This document shows positions 8,126-16,818 of a stretch of DNA of 64,000 nt, in pieces. Below the pieces are notes generated by a model. That model was not told the DNA's origin. It ran no database searches and was given only the letters and a program-made list of their open reading frames with translations. The first letter of the stretch is position 1. Every line of letters begins with the position of its first letter. Source of the stretch: Leadbetterella sp964563435 (GTDB taxonomy: Bacteria; Bacteroidota; Bacteroidia; Cytophagales; Spirosomataceae); the NCBI GenBank assembly GCA_964563435.1, contig CAZLXI010000027.1:3688-67687 (forward strand), written 5' to 3'. The position numbers and the translations under genes were made by a program.

Positions 8126-9394
8126 ATGAAAAAAGTACTCACCAATCTCACCTTCTGGGTCTTACTAGCCATCATTACCGGTACTCTCCTGGGGCATTTT
8201 TATCCTTCGTTGGCCCTGAGGCCGGTGCTGGATAAATCGGTTAAATTCAGCCTGATCCTGACCGATTTTGAGATCAAGCCTTCGCTTAGCGAGGCGTTTA
8301 GCAGTACCTTTATCAGTATCGTTAAGATCTTCATCAATCCCATAATCTTCCTGACCATCACTTTGGGAATGATCTCCATGGGAAACCTGAAGAAAGTAGG
8401 GAAAGTAGGTGCCAAGGCGCTGATCTATTTTGAAGTGGTCACCACCCTGGCGCTGATCATTGGCGTGGTGGCGGCCAACCTGATCCGGCCGGGAGAAGGT
8501 GTGGAAAAGAAGGAGATCGCCGGAGGCGACATTACGAAATACACCCAAAAAGTGGATGATTTTACCTGGTCGCAGTTCTTTTGGGACAATGTCACCCTGC
8601 AGGTGCTGGTGCTGTCGCTGATCCTGGGAGTGGTCTTCAGCAATTACGTCGGAAGGCAGAGTATCGTGGATTTTCTGAGCCCCATTGCCAAAAAGGTGTT
8701 TTGGGCCCTGCACAAGGTTATGTACCTGGCGCCGCTGGGTGCCTTTGGCGGGATGGCCTATACTGTGGCCGTTTACGGAATAGATACCCTGCTGCCGTTA
8801 GCTAAGCTGATGGTCACGGTTTATGTGACCATGGCCCTCTTTATTTTTATAGTATTAAACCTGATCTTACGGCAATATAAGGTGCGTATCGGCCGGTTTC
8901 TGCGGTATATTAAAGAGGAGCTCCTGATCGTTCTGGGTACATCTTCCTCTGAAGCAGCATTGCCCTCCCTTATGGAGAAGCTGGAGAAGATGGGTTGCTC
9001 GAAACCGGTAGTGGGTCTGGTGGTTCCCACAGGGTATTCGTTTAACCTCGACGGCACCACCATTTATTTGTCCATGGCAGTGATCTTTCTCGCCCAGGTA
9101 TATGACGTACACCTCACATTTGAGCAGGTGCTCACCATTATCGGGATATTAATGGTCACCTCCAAGGGCGCTGCCGGGGTTACAGGGAGCGGTTTTGTGG
9201 TGCTGGCGTCGACCTTAACGGCCATCGGGGTTATTCCGCTGGAAGGGTTGGCCCTTCTGTTGGGCGTGGATCGTTTTATGTCGGAGGCCAGGGCCATCAC
9301 CAATTTTATCGGAAATGGTGTGGCCACCATCTGGATATCGAATAACGAGGGTGAATTTGAGCGGGAGAAGATGGAGGCGGCGTTCAGGGAGTAG
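8126..9394 (+). CDS. Dicarboxylate/amino acid:cation symporter (DAACS, GltP-like)
   Basis: 422 aa. The family signature is complete: TSSSEAALP in the first re-entrant loop, GYSFNLDGTTIYLS in helix 7, SKGAAGVTGSGF in the second re-entrant loop, and DRFMSEARAITNFIGNGVATIWIS in helix 8. These residues bind glutamate, aspartate or C4-dicarboxylates and the driving Na+ or H+. The protein is an inner-membrane importer with eight helices and two hairpins. The 173-nt upstream gap is T-rich and holds two near-repeats of TTTTTCCGTAAAG-like sequence, but I see no consensus promoter. Confidence 0.9.
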   Translation: MKKVLTNLTFWVLLAIITGTLLGHFYPSLALRPVLDKSVKFSLILTDFEIKPSLSEAFSSTFISIVKIFINPIIFLTITLGMISMGNLKKVGKVGAKALIYFEVVTTLALIIGVVAANLIRPGEGVEKKEIAGGDITKYTQKVDDFTWSQFFWDNVTLQVLVLSLILGVVFSNYVGRQSIVDFLSPIAKKVFWALHKVMYLAPLGAFGGMAYTVAVYGIDTLLPLAKLMVTVYVTMALFIFIVLNLILRQYKVRIGRFLRYIKEELLIVLGTSSSEAALPSLMEKLEKMGCSKPVVGLVVPTGYSFNLDGTTIYLSMAVIFLAQVYDVHLTFEQVLTIIGILMVTSKGAAGVTGSGFVVLASTLTAIGVIPLEGLALLLGVDRFMSEARAITNFIGNGVATIWISNNEGEFEREKMEAAFRE

Positions 9395-9455
9395 GCTTCT
9401 CCGAACTGCGTGAAAACTAAAATGTGATTCCGCCCGTTATTAAAAATAAAGTAGA

Positions 9456-9935
9456 ATGCGTAGTTTAAAGTGGATTGTCTTATTTTTGTTTCCGGCCTTG
9501 GTGATGGCGCAGGAAGTGGCTGTGGTGAAATACGAGAAACTGCAGGAAGTCATTGCCGGAGAAAAAGACAAGCTGCTGGTGGTAAATTTCTGGGCCACCT
9601 GGTGTGGACCCTGCATCGCTGAATTACCGCATTTTATGGAAGTAAACAGGGAAAATAGGGGTGACTCAGGATTTAAGATGATTCTGGTATCTCTGGATCA
9701 GGCCCGTCAGATCGACCGGGTAAAGCAGCTGATCACCCGGAAAAAGCTGGAGACGGAGCATTATCTGCTCGATGATAATGCCCGGATGAACGAGTGGATT
9801 CCCGAATTTGACTCCGGTTGGGGCGGAGGTATCCCGGCAACCTTTATTTACAAAAACGGGGTAAAAGTGGAATTTGCGGAGAGCCGGCTCTCTAAATCCG
9901 AACTGAAAAATTTAATCTCGAAACATAAAAACTAA
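9456..9935 (+). CDS. TlpA-like secreted thioredoxin
   Basis: 159 aa with a cleavable signal peptide (about residues 1-18, ending VMAQ). The thioredoxin fold carries WATWCGPC with redox cysteines C50 and C53 and a later cis-Pro segment GGIPATF. It is expected to act in the periplasm as a thiol-disulfide oxidoreductase that keeps exported proteins or cytochromes reduced. Only four bases separate it from the next thioredoxin-fold gene, so the two form an operon and perhaps a relay. Confidence 0.85.
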   Translation: MRSLKWIVLFLFPALVMAQEVAVVKYEKLQEVIAGEKDKLLVVNFWATWCGPCIAELPHFMEVNRENRGDSGFKMILVSLDQARQIDRVKQLITRKKLETEHYLLDDNARMNEWIPEFDSGWGGGIPATFIYKNGVKVEFAESRLSKSELKNLISKHKN

Positions 9936-9939
9936 AGCT

Positions 9940-10545
9940 ATGAAAAACTACTTGTTCCTGATTATGATCAGCGCAATTCTGCTGAGTGCGAAAAAGCCGG
10001 CGGCAGAGTATGGAATCGGAGATGCTGCTGCGGATTTCAGTCTTCCGGGGGTGGACGGCAGAAAGGTGAACCTTGCGGACTTTGGGGATGCCAAGGGTTT
10101 TATCGTCGTATTTACCTGTAATACCTGCCCGTATGCCAAAGCTTACGAAGACAGGATCATTGCACTGGATAAAAAGTACAAGTCGCAGGGGTATCCCGTG
10201 ATCGCTATCAACCCCACTGACCCCGCTACACAGCCCAAAGATAATCTGGAAGCTATGAAGGTACGGGCCAAGGAAAAGGGCTTTACTTTCCCCTACCTGC
10301 AGGATGAAGGCCAGAAAGTGTATCCGCAATACGGTGCTACCCGTACGCCGCATGTTTTTGTTCTGAAGAAGGACGACGATAGAAATATCGTAAAGTATAT
10401 CGGTGCCATTGATAATAATTATGAAGATGCTTCACAGGTGTCGGATCGTTACGTCGAAGAAGCCGTAGATAACCTGCTGATCGGCAGGGAGGTCGTGCGG
10501 AGTAAGACCGTAGCAATAGGCTGTAGTATTAAGCCGAAAAAATAA
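9940..10545 (+). CDS. Exported thioredoxin-fold/redoxin protein
   Basis: 201 aa with a short N-terminal signal (about residues 1-17). The domain resembles AhpC/TSA-type redoxins (DFSLPGVDGRKVNLADF), with a TCNTCPY motif giving a CxxC pair at C60 and C63, and a GATRTPHVFVL segment holding the cis-Pro. A further cysteine lies near the C-terminus (IGCSIKPKK). It is likely a periplasmic peroxiredoxin-like or disulfide-handling protein working with the TlpA-like protein encoded 4 nt upstream. A hairpin follows 10 nt after its stop. Confidence 0.8.
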   Translation: MKNYLFLIMISAILLSAKKPAAEYGIGDAAADFSLPGVDGRKVNLADFGDAKGFIVVFTCNTCPYAKAYEDRIIALDKKYKSQGYPVIAINPTDPATQPKDNLEAMKVRAKEKGFTFPYLQDEGQKVYPQYGATRTPHVFVLKKDDDRNIVKYIGAIDNNYEDASQVSDRYVEEAVDNLLIGREVVRSKTVAIGCSIKPKK

Positions 10546-10555
10546 TGTTTCGCCT

Positions 10556-10583
10556 GGGGAGATGACTTAAGGTCATTCTCCCC
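10556..10583 (+). terminator. Hairpin after the redoxin operon
   Basis: GGGGAGATGAC and GTCATTCTCCCC can pair in a stem of about 11 bp with one bulge and a loop of about 6. There is no T-run after it, so it may stabilise the mRNA 3' end rather than act as a classical intrinsic terminator. Confidence 0.45.
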
Positions 10584-10646
10584 TCGCGGGAAATATACAG
10601 TATCCGGTCAGGGTCTGTTGGTACTGTAAAATAAAACCCTCAAACC

Positions 10647-11714
10647 ATGAAACAAACCACTATAAGCTTTCGGCAGATGCTTCGCCAGCTGCGGGCTGAC
10701 CTGATCGGTAAGGATTCTCACCGGGGCGTTACACTTACTTATGCCTGGCTCGCCAACCAGTTCGGGCATTTTTCACTGGGTTATATTCCCGCACTGATCG
10801 GGTATTACCTCATCAGGGCCTATACTACCTGGGAAAACCCTGAATTCAAATCGGCTCTGCTGGTGTTTTTGGGTTGGTTCCTGTTTGAAATATATAATTT
10901 CCTGGGACCTTTGCTACTGAAAAGTGTTTCAACAGCCAAAGCCCTCTACATCCCGTCGGAACGCAGGTACATCTTTAAACCCGACTGGAAAAACATTGGC
11001 TTTGACACGTTCACAGACCTTCTTTTTTTTGGCTTAGGGGCATTTTCTTCATCTCTGTTGCTCTCGTTTTCTTTGCCCACACTGGCCATCCTGTGCGGTA
11101 TAATATTGCTGCTCATTTACCCGGGATACACCTGGTACAGGACCAAAACCTATATGCAATATGCCCGGTTGCCGGTTCAGTTTCGTCTGAGTCAGTGGAG
11201 TGGCCCGCTCAGGGAAGAAGAAACGGGCACAGTTACCGGCTTTTTGAAGGTGTCGGCCCAATCGGGAGGAAATCACCTGATCATTTTCGGGGGCAGAAAA
11301 AGTGGGAAAAGCCTGCTGGCTGTAGGGCTGGGTACAGAAATGGCGGTGCGGTCGTTCACATGCAGCTATTGCACAGCCATCAAACTCGCTCATCTTCTCA
11401 GCCTTGATGAGTCGGATCTGCTGGATGCCGGGGAGGGAGAAGTATGGACTTGGCGGTCAGCTTCTTTCCTGATCATCGATGACATCAACCCCGGGAGTCC
11501 TTTGTCACAGATATTTCTCTCCCCCTCGGGAGTTCTCTCGCTTTTGGGAGCTTCGGATGAGCCCATGAAAAACAGGCAGATCCTTAGCTCAAAAAACGTG
11601 GTTTGGGTAGTTGGCAATACTTCCGATGAAGAAGAACAGGAATGGAAAGATATGCTGGTGCAGATAGGAGTGGGTGAGGGAAGGATCAGTTCGGTAAGAT
11701 TGGGTCATATCTGA
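10647..11714 (+). CDS. Membrane-anchored P-loop ATPase (IstB/DnaC-like), unknown function
   Basis: 355 aa. Residues ~1-165 carry about four membrane segments (near 41-59, 68-90, 120-143 and 145-163). Residues ~195-355 form a cytoplasmic P-loop domain: Walker A GGRKSGKS at 215-222 followed by LLAVGLGTEMAVRS, and Walker B FLIIDDI at 274-280 with tandem Asp. The spacing and the helix after Walker A resemble the helicase-loader ATPases IstB/DnaC. I see no clear sensor-1 or arginine finger, and the domain ends soon after the DEEEQEW segment. No transposase, phage or replication gene is adjacent: redoxins lie upstream and a LuxR-type regulator downstream on the opposite strand. I do not recognise a named family for the full architecture. 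Confidence 0.6.
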   Translation: MKQTTISFRQMLRQLRADLIGKDSHRGVTLTYAWLANQFGHFSLGYIPALIGYYLIRAYTTWENPEFKSALLVFLGWFLFEIYNFLGPLLLKSVSTAKALYIPSERRYIFKPDWKNIGFDTFTDLLFFGLGAFSSSLLLSFSLPTLAILCGIILLLIYPGYTWYRTKTYMQYARLPVQFRLSQWSGPLREEETGTVTGFLKVSAQSGGNHLIIFGGRKSGKSLLAVGLGTEMAVRSFTCSYCTAIKLAHLLSLDESDLLDAGEGEVWTWRSASFLIIDDINPGSPLSQIFLSPSGVLSLLGASDEPMKNRQILSSKNVVWVVGNTSDEEEQEWKDMLVQIGVGEGRISSVRLGHI

Positions 11715-11722
11715 CCTCCGGA

Positions 11723-12451
11723 TCAGGGCAGGATATGGTTTTCGTGGGCAAAAGTAACAAGGTGAGACAGGCTTCTGACGTTAAACCGTTTATAGAGGGG
11801 AAGAATCCGCTTCTCTATGGCTGAGGAGGAAACCTTGAAATGATGAGCGATTTCTTTGAAAGAATAGCCCTTAGCCACCAGGGTGAGAGCCTCTTTTTCT
11901 TTGGCAGAAATGGCGAAATGGTTAAACAGTTGCTTGTTTAGCTGCTCCTCAAATTCCGATTTCTCCGGGCCGAATGCAGCATAACGCATCACTTTCCCCA
12001 GGGCGATGCTGTGATTAACCTGGTTACGGCCGATGATTTCGGTGACCTGCCCGTTTTCAGAACGGAAGACTCCCACACGTACAATGAGGGGAATGGGCCG
12101 GCCGTCTTTATGAATCTTTTTCAACTCTATCGTAAAACTATATTCCTCCAGGCTCTCCCGCTTATTAAGGATAAAGAAGAGAGCCTTGTCGTTCAGTTCA
12201 TTGGAAAAGGGTGCATATTCCGGGGTGGTGATATTCACGATCTCCAGCATAGTGATCTCGTCATCACGGTAACCCAAAACCTCCTCCCAGCCGTCGGCAA
12301 AAATCATCCGGTTCTCTTTAAAAGAATAGACATATATGGCCTCTTCAGGAAAGCGCTGTATCGATTTTCGGATAATATCTGCCCTGGAGCTGCTTAAATC
12401 GGCAGGGATATCGGTGATCATCGATTTGGAAAATTTTCCGAGGTTAGGCAT
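11723..12451 (-). CDS. PAS domain–LuxR-type HTH transcriptional regulator
   Basis: 242 aa, soluble. A PAS domain spans about residues 35-150 (EEAIYVYSFKENRMIFADGWEEVLGY at its start, HKDGRPIPLIVRV in the later strands). The C-terminal ~65 residues are a LuxR/GerE helix-turn-helix (ISAKEKEALTLVAKGYSFKEIAHHF). It should bind DNA in response to a signal sensed by the PAS domain. Its 3' end is 8 nt from the convergent ATPase gene. A perfect 7-bp inverted repeat lies 40 nt upstream at 12492-12511 and could be its own operator. A second LuxR-type gene follows upstream on the same strand. Confidence 0.8.
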   Translation of the reverse strand: MPNLGKFSKSMITDIPADLSSSRADIIRKSIQRFPEEAIYVYSFKENRMIFADGWEEVLGYRDDEITMLEIVNITTPEYAPFSNELNDKALFFILNKRESLEEYSFTIELKKIHKDGRPIPLIVRVGVFRSENGQVTEIIGRNQVNHSIALGKVMRYAAFGPEKSEFEEQLNKQLFNHFAISAKEKEALTLVAKGYSFKEIAHHFKVSSSAIEKRILPLYKRFNVRSLSHLVTFAHENHILP

Positions 12452-12491
12452 GGGTCAATGGTTTGAGGTAAAAATACGAAATATCCAGCAA

Positions 12492-12511
12492 AACTGCGAA
12501 TTTACGCAGTT
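12492..12511. promoter_or_regulatory. Inverted repeat AACTGCG-6-CGCAGTT, candidate operator
   Basis: A perfect 7-bp palindrome with a 6-nt centre, lying between the two LuxR-type genes. It overlaps the TTG of the plus-strand promoter at 12510-12540 and lies 40 nt before the PAS-LuxR start codon. LuxR-type HTH dimers bind such symmetrical sites; the link to these regulators is inferred. Confidence 0.4.
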
Positions 12512-12540
12512 GACTTCCCTGTTTTCCGGATATAATTTTG
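12510..12540 (+). promoter_or_regulatory. Orphan plus-strand promoter between two minus-strand regulators
   Basis: TTG (12510-12512), 20 nt, TAATTTTG (12533-12540): a full consensus match pointing away from the PAS-LuxR gene. No annotated plus-strand gene follows; the only frame is a 20-codon one at 12549-12611 (with two close cysteines, ACSNCK). The transcript would then be antisense to the end of the TPR-LuxR gene. Confidence 0.45.
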
Positions 12541-12607
12541 TAGTATAAATGTTCGCCTGTAGCAACTGCAAAGCCATGAAAACAAAAAAGGAGTGGCCCG
12601 GGGGATG

Positions 12608-13870
12608 TTAGTTGTTTTCGGCCAAAGTACGGAATCGCTGAAGCTGGGCACGACGTTTCACTCCCAGCGTTTCGTAGATGCTTTTCAAATGATATTTAAC
12701 CGTGTTTTCAGAAATATAAAGCACGTCGGCGATCTCCTTATTGCTTTTCCCCTGCTGAACCAAAACTATAATTTCCCGCTGACGGATGGTGAGGTCATAC
12801 CGGCTGAGGTCAAAAGCCCCGGCAGAGGAGGCCTCGCCACTCTCCGGGCCGGGTTGATGTTTCCGGTAAAAATACAGGACAGGAATCAGGAGAACCAGCA
12901 GGAGAACGATCGCAAGGAGGTAGGTTTTCTGCTTTTTCTGACGGGTGAGCTCCTGCAGTTTTTTTTCATCTTCAATTTTTTTGTCTAAAACCTGGGCTTT
13001 ACCTGCATACCCCGTGTAGTCATATACATGAGCAAGGGAATCATATTTTTTTTGGGCTTTGAGGGCCGATGTATGGTCGTTAACAGCATAGAGCTCCCCT
13101 TTCAGCACTTCATAAAGGTACATCTGGTATTTGATCACCCCTGTTTTTTCGGCCTCCCGGTATCCTTCCCGAAAAGCGCTGTCACGCAGATCGTAGCGCC
13201 CCGTAGCATTATAAAGATGAATTTTCTTCCCGTAAAAAAGAGGGAGGTCCTGGGGCGAATGTTGCCGGGCCAGTGCGATGGCATCGTCGAGGTTCTGTTC
13301 AGCTGCACTGTAATCTTTGTCTCGTATATGCAGAAAGCTCTTCTGTAAGAGCAGGAAGGCCACATATTGCGGGGCCAGGTGGCGGTAGCCCTGATCTTCC
13401 AGCTCTTGCATGACAGCCGCGGCTTTGTCGTAAGTCTGGGTATCAAAATATACAAAGGCCTTTTCTGCCTTCAGTTCGGCGACCAGCTTTTCCGCCTGCG
13501 TGCTTTTCATCGCTTCATCGATAGCCATATCAAGGTTATACATGGCCTGCTCGTAGTTGAAGACACGTTTGTAGGTGTACGATTTGTAGAGATAAAGCTT
13601 AGACCTTTCAGCAGGTTTCATGTTAGGATCGGCCAACATCCGCGACAGCAGAGCAATAGACTTGTCGTATTCGAAGGCGTTATTATACGCATAGATCACC
13701 TTATCGAGCGTGTCGCTTAAAGTTTGCTGCGCTATAGTCCCCGAAGTCAGGAGCAGGCTCAAAAGAAAGGTAAGTAGTTGTTTAATAATACCAGGCTTTT
13801 TGTACAAATGTAAGGTGGAGAGCAATGAAATGCAATTCGGATGAACAGAAAAATTGAGCCGATGACGCAC
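12608..13870 (-). CDS. TPR–transmembrane–LuxR-type HTH regulator
   Basis: 420 aa as drawn from the ATG at 13870. A signal-like hydrophobic stretch (LLTFLLSLLLTSGTIAQ) lies at residues ~31-48, then TPR-like helical repeats to ~residue 290, a coiled coil, a membrane helix (LLAIVLLLVLLIPVLYFY, ~315-332), and a LuxR HTH at the C-terminus (LTIRQREIIVLVQQGKSNKEIA). This places the TPR sensor outside the cytoplasm and the HTH inside, a common Bacteroidota plan. The start is doubtful: a full promoter match (13805-13835) lies within the frame, so the real product may begin after ~13800, just before the signal peptide, where only TTG or ATT codons are available. Confidence 0.75.
   Translation of the reverse strand: MRHRLNFSVHPNCISLLSTLHLYKKPGIIKQLLTFLLSLLLTSGTIAQQTLSDTLDKVIYAYNNAFEYDKSIALLSRMLADPNMKPAERSKLYLYKSYTYKRVFNYEQAMYNLDMAIDEAMKSTQAEKLVAELKAEKAFVYFDTQTYDKAAAVMQELEDQGYRHLAPQYVAFLLLQKSFLHIRDKDYSAAEQNLDDAIALARQHSPQDLPLFYGKKIHLYNATGRYDLRDSAFREGYREAEKTGVIKYQMYLYEVLKGELYAVNDHTSALKAQKKYDSLAHVYDYTGYAGKAQVLDKKIEDEKKLQELTRQKKQKTYLLAIVLLLVLLIPVLYFYRKHQPGPESGEASSAGAFDLSRYDLTIRQREIIVLVQQGKSNKEIADVLYISENTVKYHLKSIYETLGVKRRAQLQRFRTLAENN
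13805..13835 (-). promoter_or_regulatory. Promoter of the TPR-LuxR gene, inside its longest reading frame
   Basis: On the minus strand TTG (13835-13833) is followed after 20 nt by TACATTTG (13812-13805). It lies about 60 nt downstream of the first ATG, which would then not be transcribed from this promoter. Confidence 0.55.
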
Positions 13871-14052
13871 CGGGCAGAAGGGCTCTCAGGGTGGGAAATG
13901 GGTGGTTAACAATAAACTACCCGTTGACTACCCGTTCAAATAGCATAAATAGAGCAGCTTTTAACTTATTTCGCAAAATCATCAGGTCCCGGCCTGAGCA
14001 GTGCCTCAGACTACTGTTGAATGTATTTTCACCAACCTTAATTTTAACTGAT

Positions 14053-14628
14053 ATGGTTTTAGCTATGGAATCGGCATTCTTTTTTCTTAAAAAGGAAAGC
14101 GAAGGATTTTATGTAAATAGTGGTGCCTTGCAGGACTTCTCCCGGAACCTGCGGGTTTTAGTGGAACAAAGGAAATCTTATTGTGTGTATTTTGTGACCA
14201 GGAAGCTGCTTAGGAAGGCAGCCGGGCATGAAGACAGTTCGGCCGCCCTTCGCAATGCCGAAATGTTGATTCCGGGGAGCAAGTGGCTGGCCCGAAGCCT
14301 GAGGTGGCACCATGCAATTAAAGCGCAGAAGATCAATCGCGAACAATTGATAGACACTCTTCTCGAAGCCCTGCCCTGGAATATGATTTGCTTTTATGGC
14401 GACGATAACCGCCAGTTACGTATACTCACTGAAAAATACCCGGAAATAACGACCATCCGACCGCACGCAAAGTTGCTTTCGCCGGAAAGTTTGCTGAATG
14501 CAGGAGGTTTCGCGCTCGTCCTGGTGTGTTTACAGGATACCGAACAGCTTCGGTGGATGAACGCCATGAAGGGAAAAGTGAAAGCCTGTATGGTGGGCCT
14601 CGGTGATGGGAAAATGGGATGGTTCTGA
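14053..14628 (+). CDS. Divergent WecG/TagA/CpsF-like protein
   Basis: 191 aa from the ATG at 14053; the frame extends to 13891 but the upstream part reads like spacer. The order of elements resembles the WecG/TagA glycosyltransferase family: an N-terminal FVTRKLLRKA segment, an AEMLIPGSKW segment where the family has its PDG block, a central MICFYGDDNRQLRILTEKYP segment, then FALVLVCLQDTEQLRWM where the family has VGLGxPKQExW. The key aspartate and the PKQE motif are not conserved, so it may be inactive as a transferase or do something else. It stands alone between a regulator and a hydrolase, with no glycan operon beside it. Confidence 0.4.
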   Translation: MVLAMESAFFFLKKESEGFYVNSGALQDFSRNLRVLVEQRKSYCVYFVTRKLLRKAAGHEDSSAALRNAEMLIPGSKWLARSLRWHHAIKAQKINREQLIDTLLEALPWNMICFYGDDNRQLRILTEKYPEITTIRPHAKLLSPESLLNAGGFALVLVCLQDTEQLRWMNAMKGKVKACMVGLGDGKMGWF

Positions 14629-14909
14629 GAAGGCCGGCGGTTAAACAATATTTAGCTTATATTTTTTAATTTTATTAAATCGAATCGCAAACTATGATGC
14701 GAAAGCGCGCCTTGGAGCAGGTGTGTGATCGGTTGTTCTTATCTGTTGTCGCTGGTTATCTTACGGGATTTAAGCCGGACTCAATTTTCATATGAAATTC
14801 GTCGGAAAAGATTGGGCTTGCCAAGGTATCATGTCTCTTTTCTTGTTATATTCACTGCGTTAATCGGTTTTACTCAATTTCTATTCTGAAACGTTTTAAC
14901 ACGATTTAT

Positions 14910-16703
14910 ATGAAGAAACTATTATTAATTATCTCTGTGGTCATGGTACTCCCGGTTTATGCCCAGAAGAAACAATTGTCAAAAATTGCTGATCCGCTCT
15001 CGGGCGTGGAAAAGCATTTGGAACAAATCTTAAAAGATAGAAAAGCAGCCGGTTTTGCGGTGGCGGTGGTGAAGAAAGATAGTGTAATTTATGCCAGAGG
15101 TTTTGGTTACCGGGACTACGAAAATAAACTTCCGGTTACTCCCAATACGCTCTTTGCCATAGGGTCATGTACAAAAGCTTTTACGGTATCACTTCTGGGC
15201 CTTATGAAGGAAGAAGGGGGGCTTGATTATGACAAACCGGTAAGAGACTATCTGCAAGGAATCCGGTTTAATAACGATGAATTAAATCGTGGGGTGACTG
15301 TCAGAGATGCTATTGTGCACAGAACGGGATTGCCTCGTCATGACTTCTCATGGTATCTCTTTAGCACGGATTCGAGAGATGAACTCCTGAAACGCATTGA
15401 GTTTATGGAGCCCACTGCTACGCTCAGACAAACCTGGCAGTATAATAATTTCATGTACCTGGTGCAGGGTATGATAGCTGAAAGAAAATATGGAAAGACC
15501 TGGGAAGAGCTGGTCCGCCAGAAACTTTTTATCCCGCTAAACATGACGCGGACAAACACATCCATAAGTGCACTCTCAGGGGATAGTGACGCTGCTTTAG
15601 GATATACACTTAAAAGCGATAGCATCATTTCAAAGTCAGATTATTACAACATCAACGCCATGGGACCCGCCGGAAGCATCAATAGTAGCGTTTTGGAAAT
15701 GACCAACTGGCTGAAGGTATGGATAAACAAAGGCGTGCTGAATGGCAGGAAGATATTACCGGAATCTTATATTAATGAAGCGATAAGCTCTCAAATGGTG
15801 GTTTCGCCCGGTTATCCGGGAACAGAAACCCCTGACCTGCATGTGTCAAATTATGGTTTCGGATGGTTTATCAGCTCTTACAGAGGCCATTACAGGGTAG
15901 ATCATGGCGGAAACATAGACGGTTTTTCTGCAAGTACCGCATTTTTTCCGACAGATAGTATAGGTATTGTGGTTTTAACCAATCAGAATGCCTCGGCCTT
16001 AAATAACTTAGTAAGGAATACAATTGCCGACAGGCTGCTGAATCTTAACCCGATTGACTGGAATGAAAGGAGAAATAAATCCGAAATGAAACCAGCATCG
16101 GATGTCAAAGGTGAGGAAAACCGGAAGAGGGGAACACAACCCTCTCACCCCCTGAAAGATTATACCGGGCTTTACACGCACAAGGCGTATGGAACTTTTG
16201 AGGTGAAGCACCAAAACGATTCCCTGATGGCCGTTTTTCCTAATGGGAAAATGTGGCTAAGGCATTATCATTATGATGTTTTTCAGGCAGTTAATTACGG
16301 CAAAAACGGGCTTGTAGACACCAATGAAGTCTCCGGTATACCCATTCCGTTTTATATGAATGAAGCAGGAGATATAGTGTCAGTAAAGCTGAAATTTCAG
16401 CCGGAGCTGGAACCCTTCGAATTTGCCAGGGCTAATAAACCAAAGGAGCTGGGGGAGGATGATTTGAAAATTTATGTTGGAGAATATCAGCTCGCTCCGC
16501 AGGCGATCGCCCGGGTATATATAAAAGACCAAAAACTGCATTTATTCATCAAGGGGCAGCCGGAGTATGAATTGGTATCTGTCGCCGACCGAAAGTTTGA
16601 AATAAAAAATCTGAAAAATTACTCCCTCGAATTTGAAGATTCTGCGGAATCCGTGAAATTTATCCAGCCCAATGGGATTTTTAAAGCAACGAAAGTTAAA
16701 TAG
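14910..16703 (+). CDS. Secreted serine beta-lactamase-like hydrolase with C-terminal DUF3471-type domain
   Basis: 597 aa. Signal peptide at residues 1-19 (ending VYAQ). The class C beta-lactamase/DD-peptidase fold (to about residue 380) has the SxxK motif SCTK (S86, K89), a YNN motif, and DHGG in place of KTG. The last ~170 residues form a beta-rich domain like DUF3471, common on Bacteroidota members. The enzyme acts in the periplasm or outside on an amide or ester substrate that cannot be predicted; true antibiotic resistance is unlikely. The 281 nt upstream contain no recognisable gene or clear promoter. Confidence 0.85.
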   Translation: MKKLLLIISVVMVLPVYAQKKQLSKIADPLSGVEKHLEQILKDRKAAGFAVAVVKKDSVIYARGFGYRDYENKLPVTPNTLFAIGSCTKAFTVSLLGLMKEEGGLDYDKPVRDYLQGIRFNNDELNRGVTVRDAIVHRTGLPRHDFSWYLFSTDSRDELLKRIEFMEPTATLRQTWQYNNFMYLVQGMIAERKYGKTWEELVRQKLFIPLNMTRTNTSISALSGDSDAALGYTLKSDSIISKSDYYNINAMGPAGSINSSVLEMTNWLKVWINKGVLNGRKILPESYINEAISSQMVVSPGYPGTETPDLHVSNYGFGWFISSYRGHYRVDHGGNIDGFSASTAFFPTDSIGIVVLTNQNASALNNLVRNTIADRLLNLNPIDWNERRNKSEMKPASDVKGEENRKRGTQPSHPLKDYTGLYTHKAYGTFEVKHQNDSLMAVFPNGKMWLRHYHYDVFQAVNYGKNGLVDTNEVSGIPIPFYMNEAGDIVSVKLKFQPELEPFEFARANKPKELGEDDLKIYVGEYQLAPQAIARVYIKDQKLHLFIKGQPEYELVSVADRKFEIKNLKNYSLEFEDSAESVKFIQPNGIFKATKVK

Positions 16704-16818
16704 TGTTCTGTTTGGAAATAAATAATATAAAATAGCCGGAGGCTCTTCGCTTTCATAAGCCGGCCGGCCCCTGCCGGCTGTGAATAAAGCTTAAGGGTCT
16801 TAACTATTTTTTTTAAAG

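Noticed and set aside
14694..14795. 33-codon frame in the 281-nt spacer before the beta-lactamase-like gene
   Set aside because: No promoter, signal or recognisable motif; the spacer otherwise shows nothing I can support.
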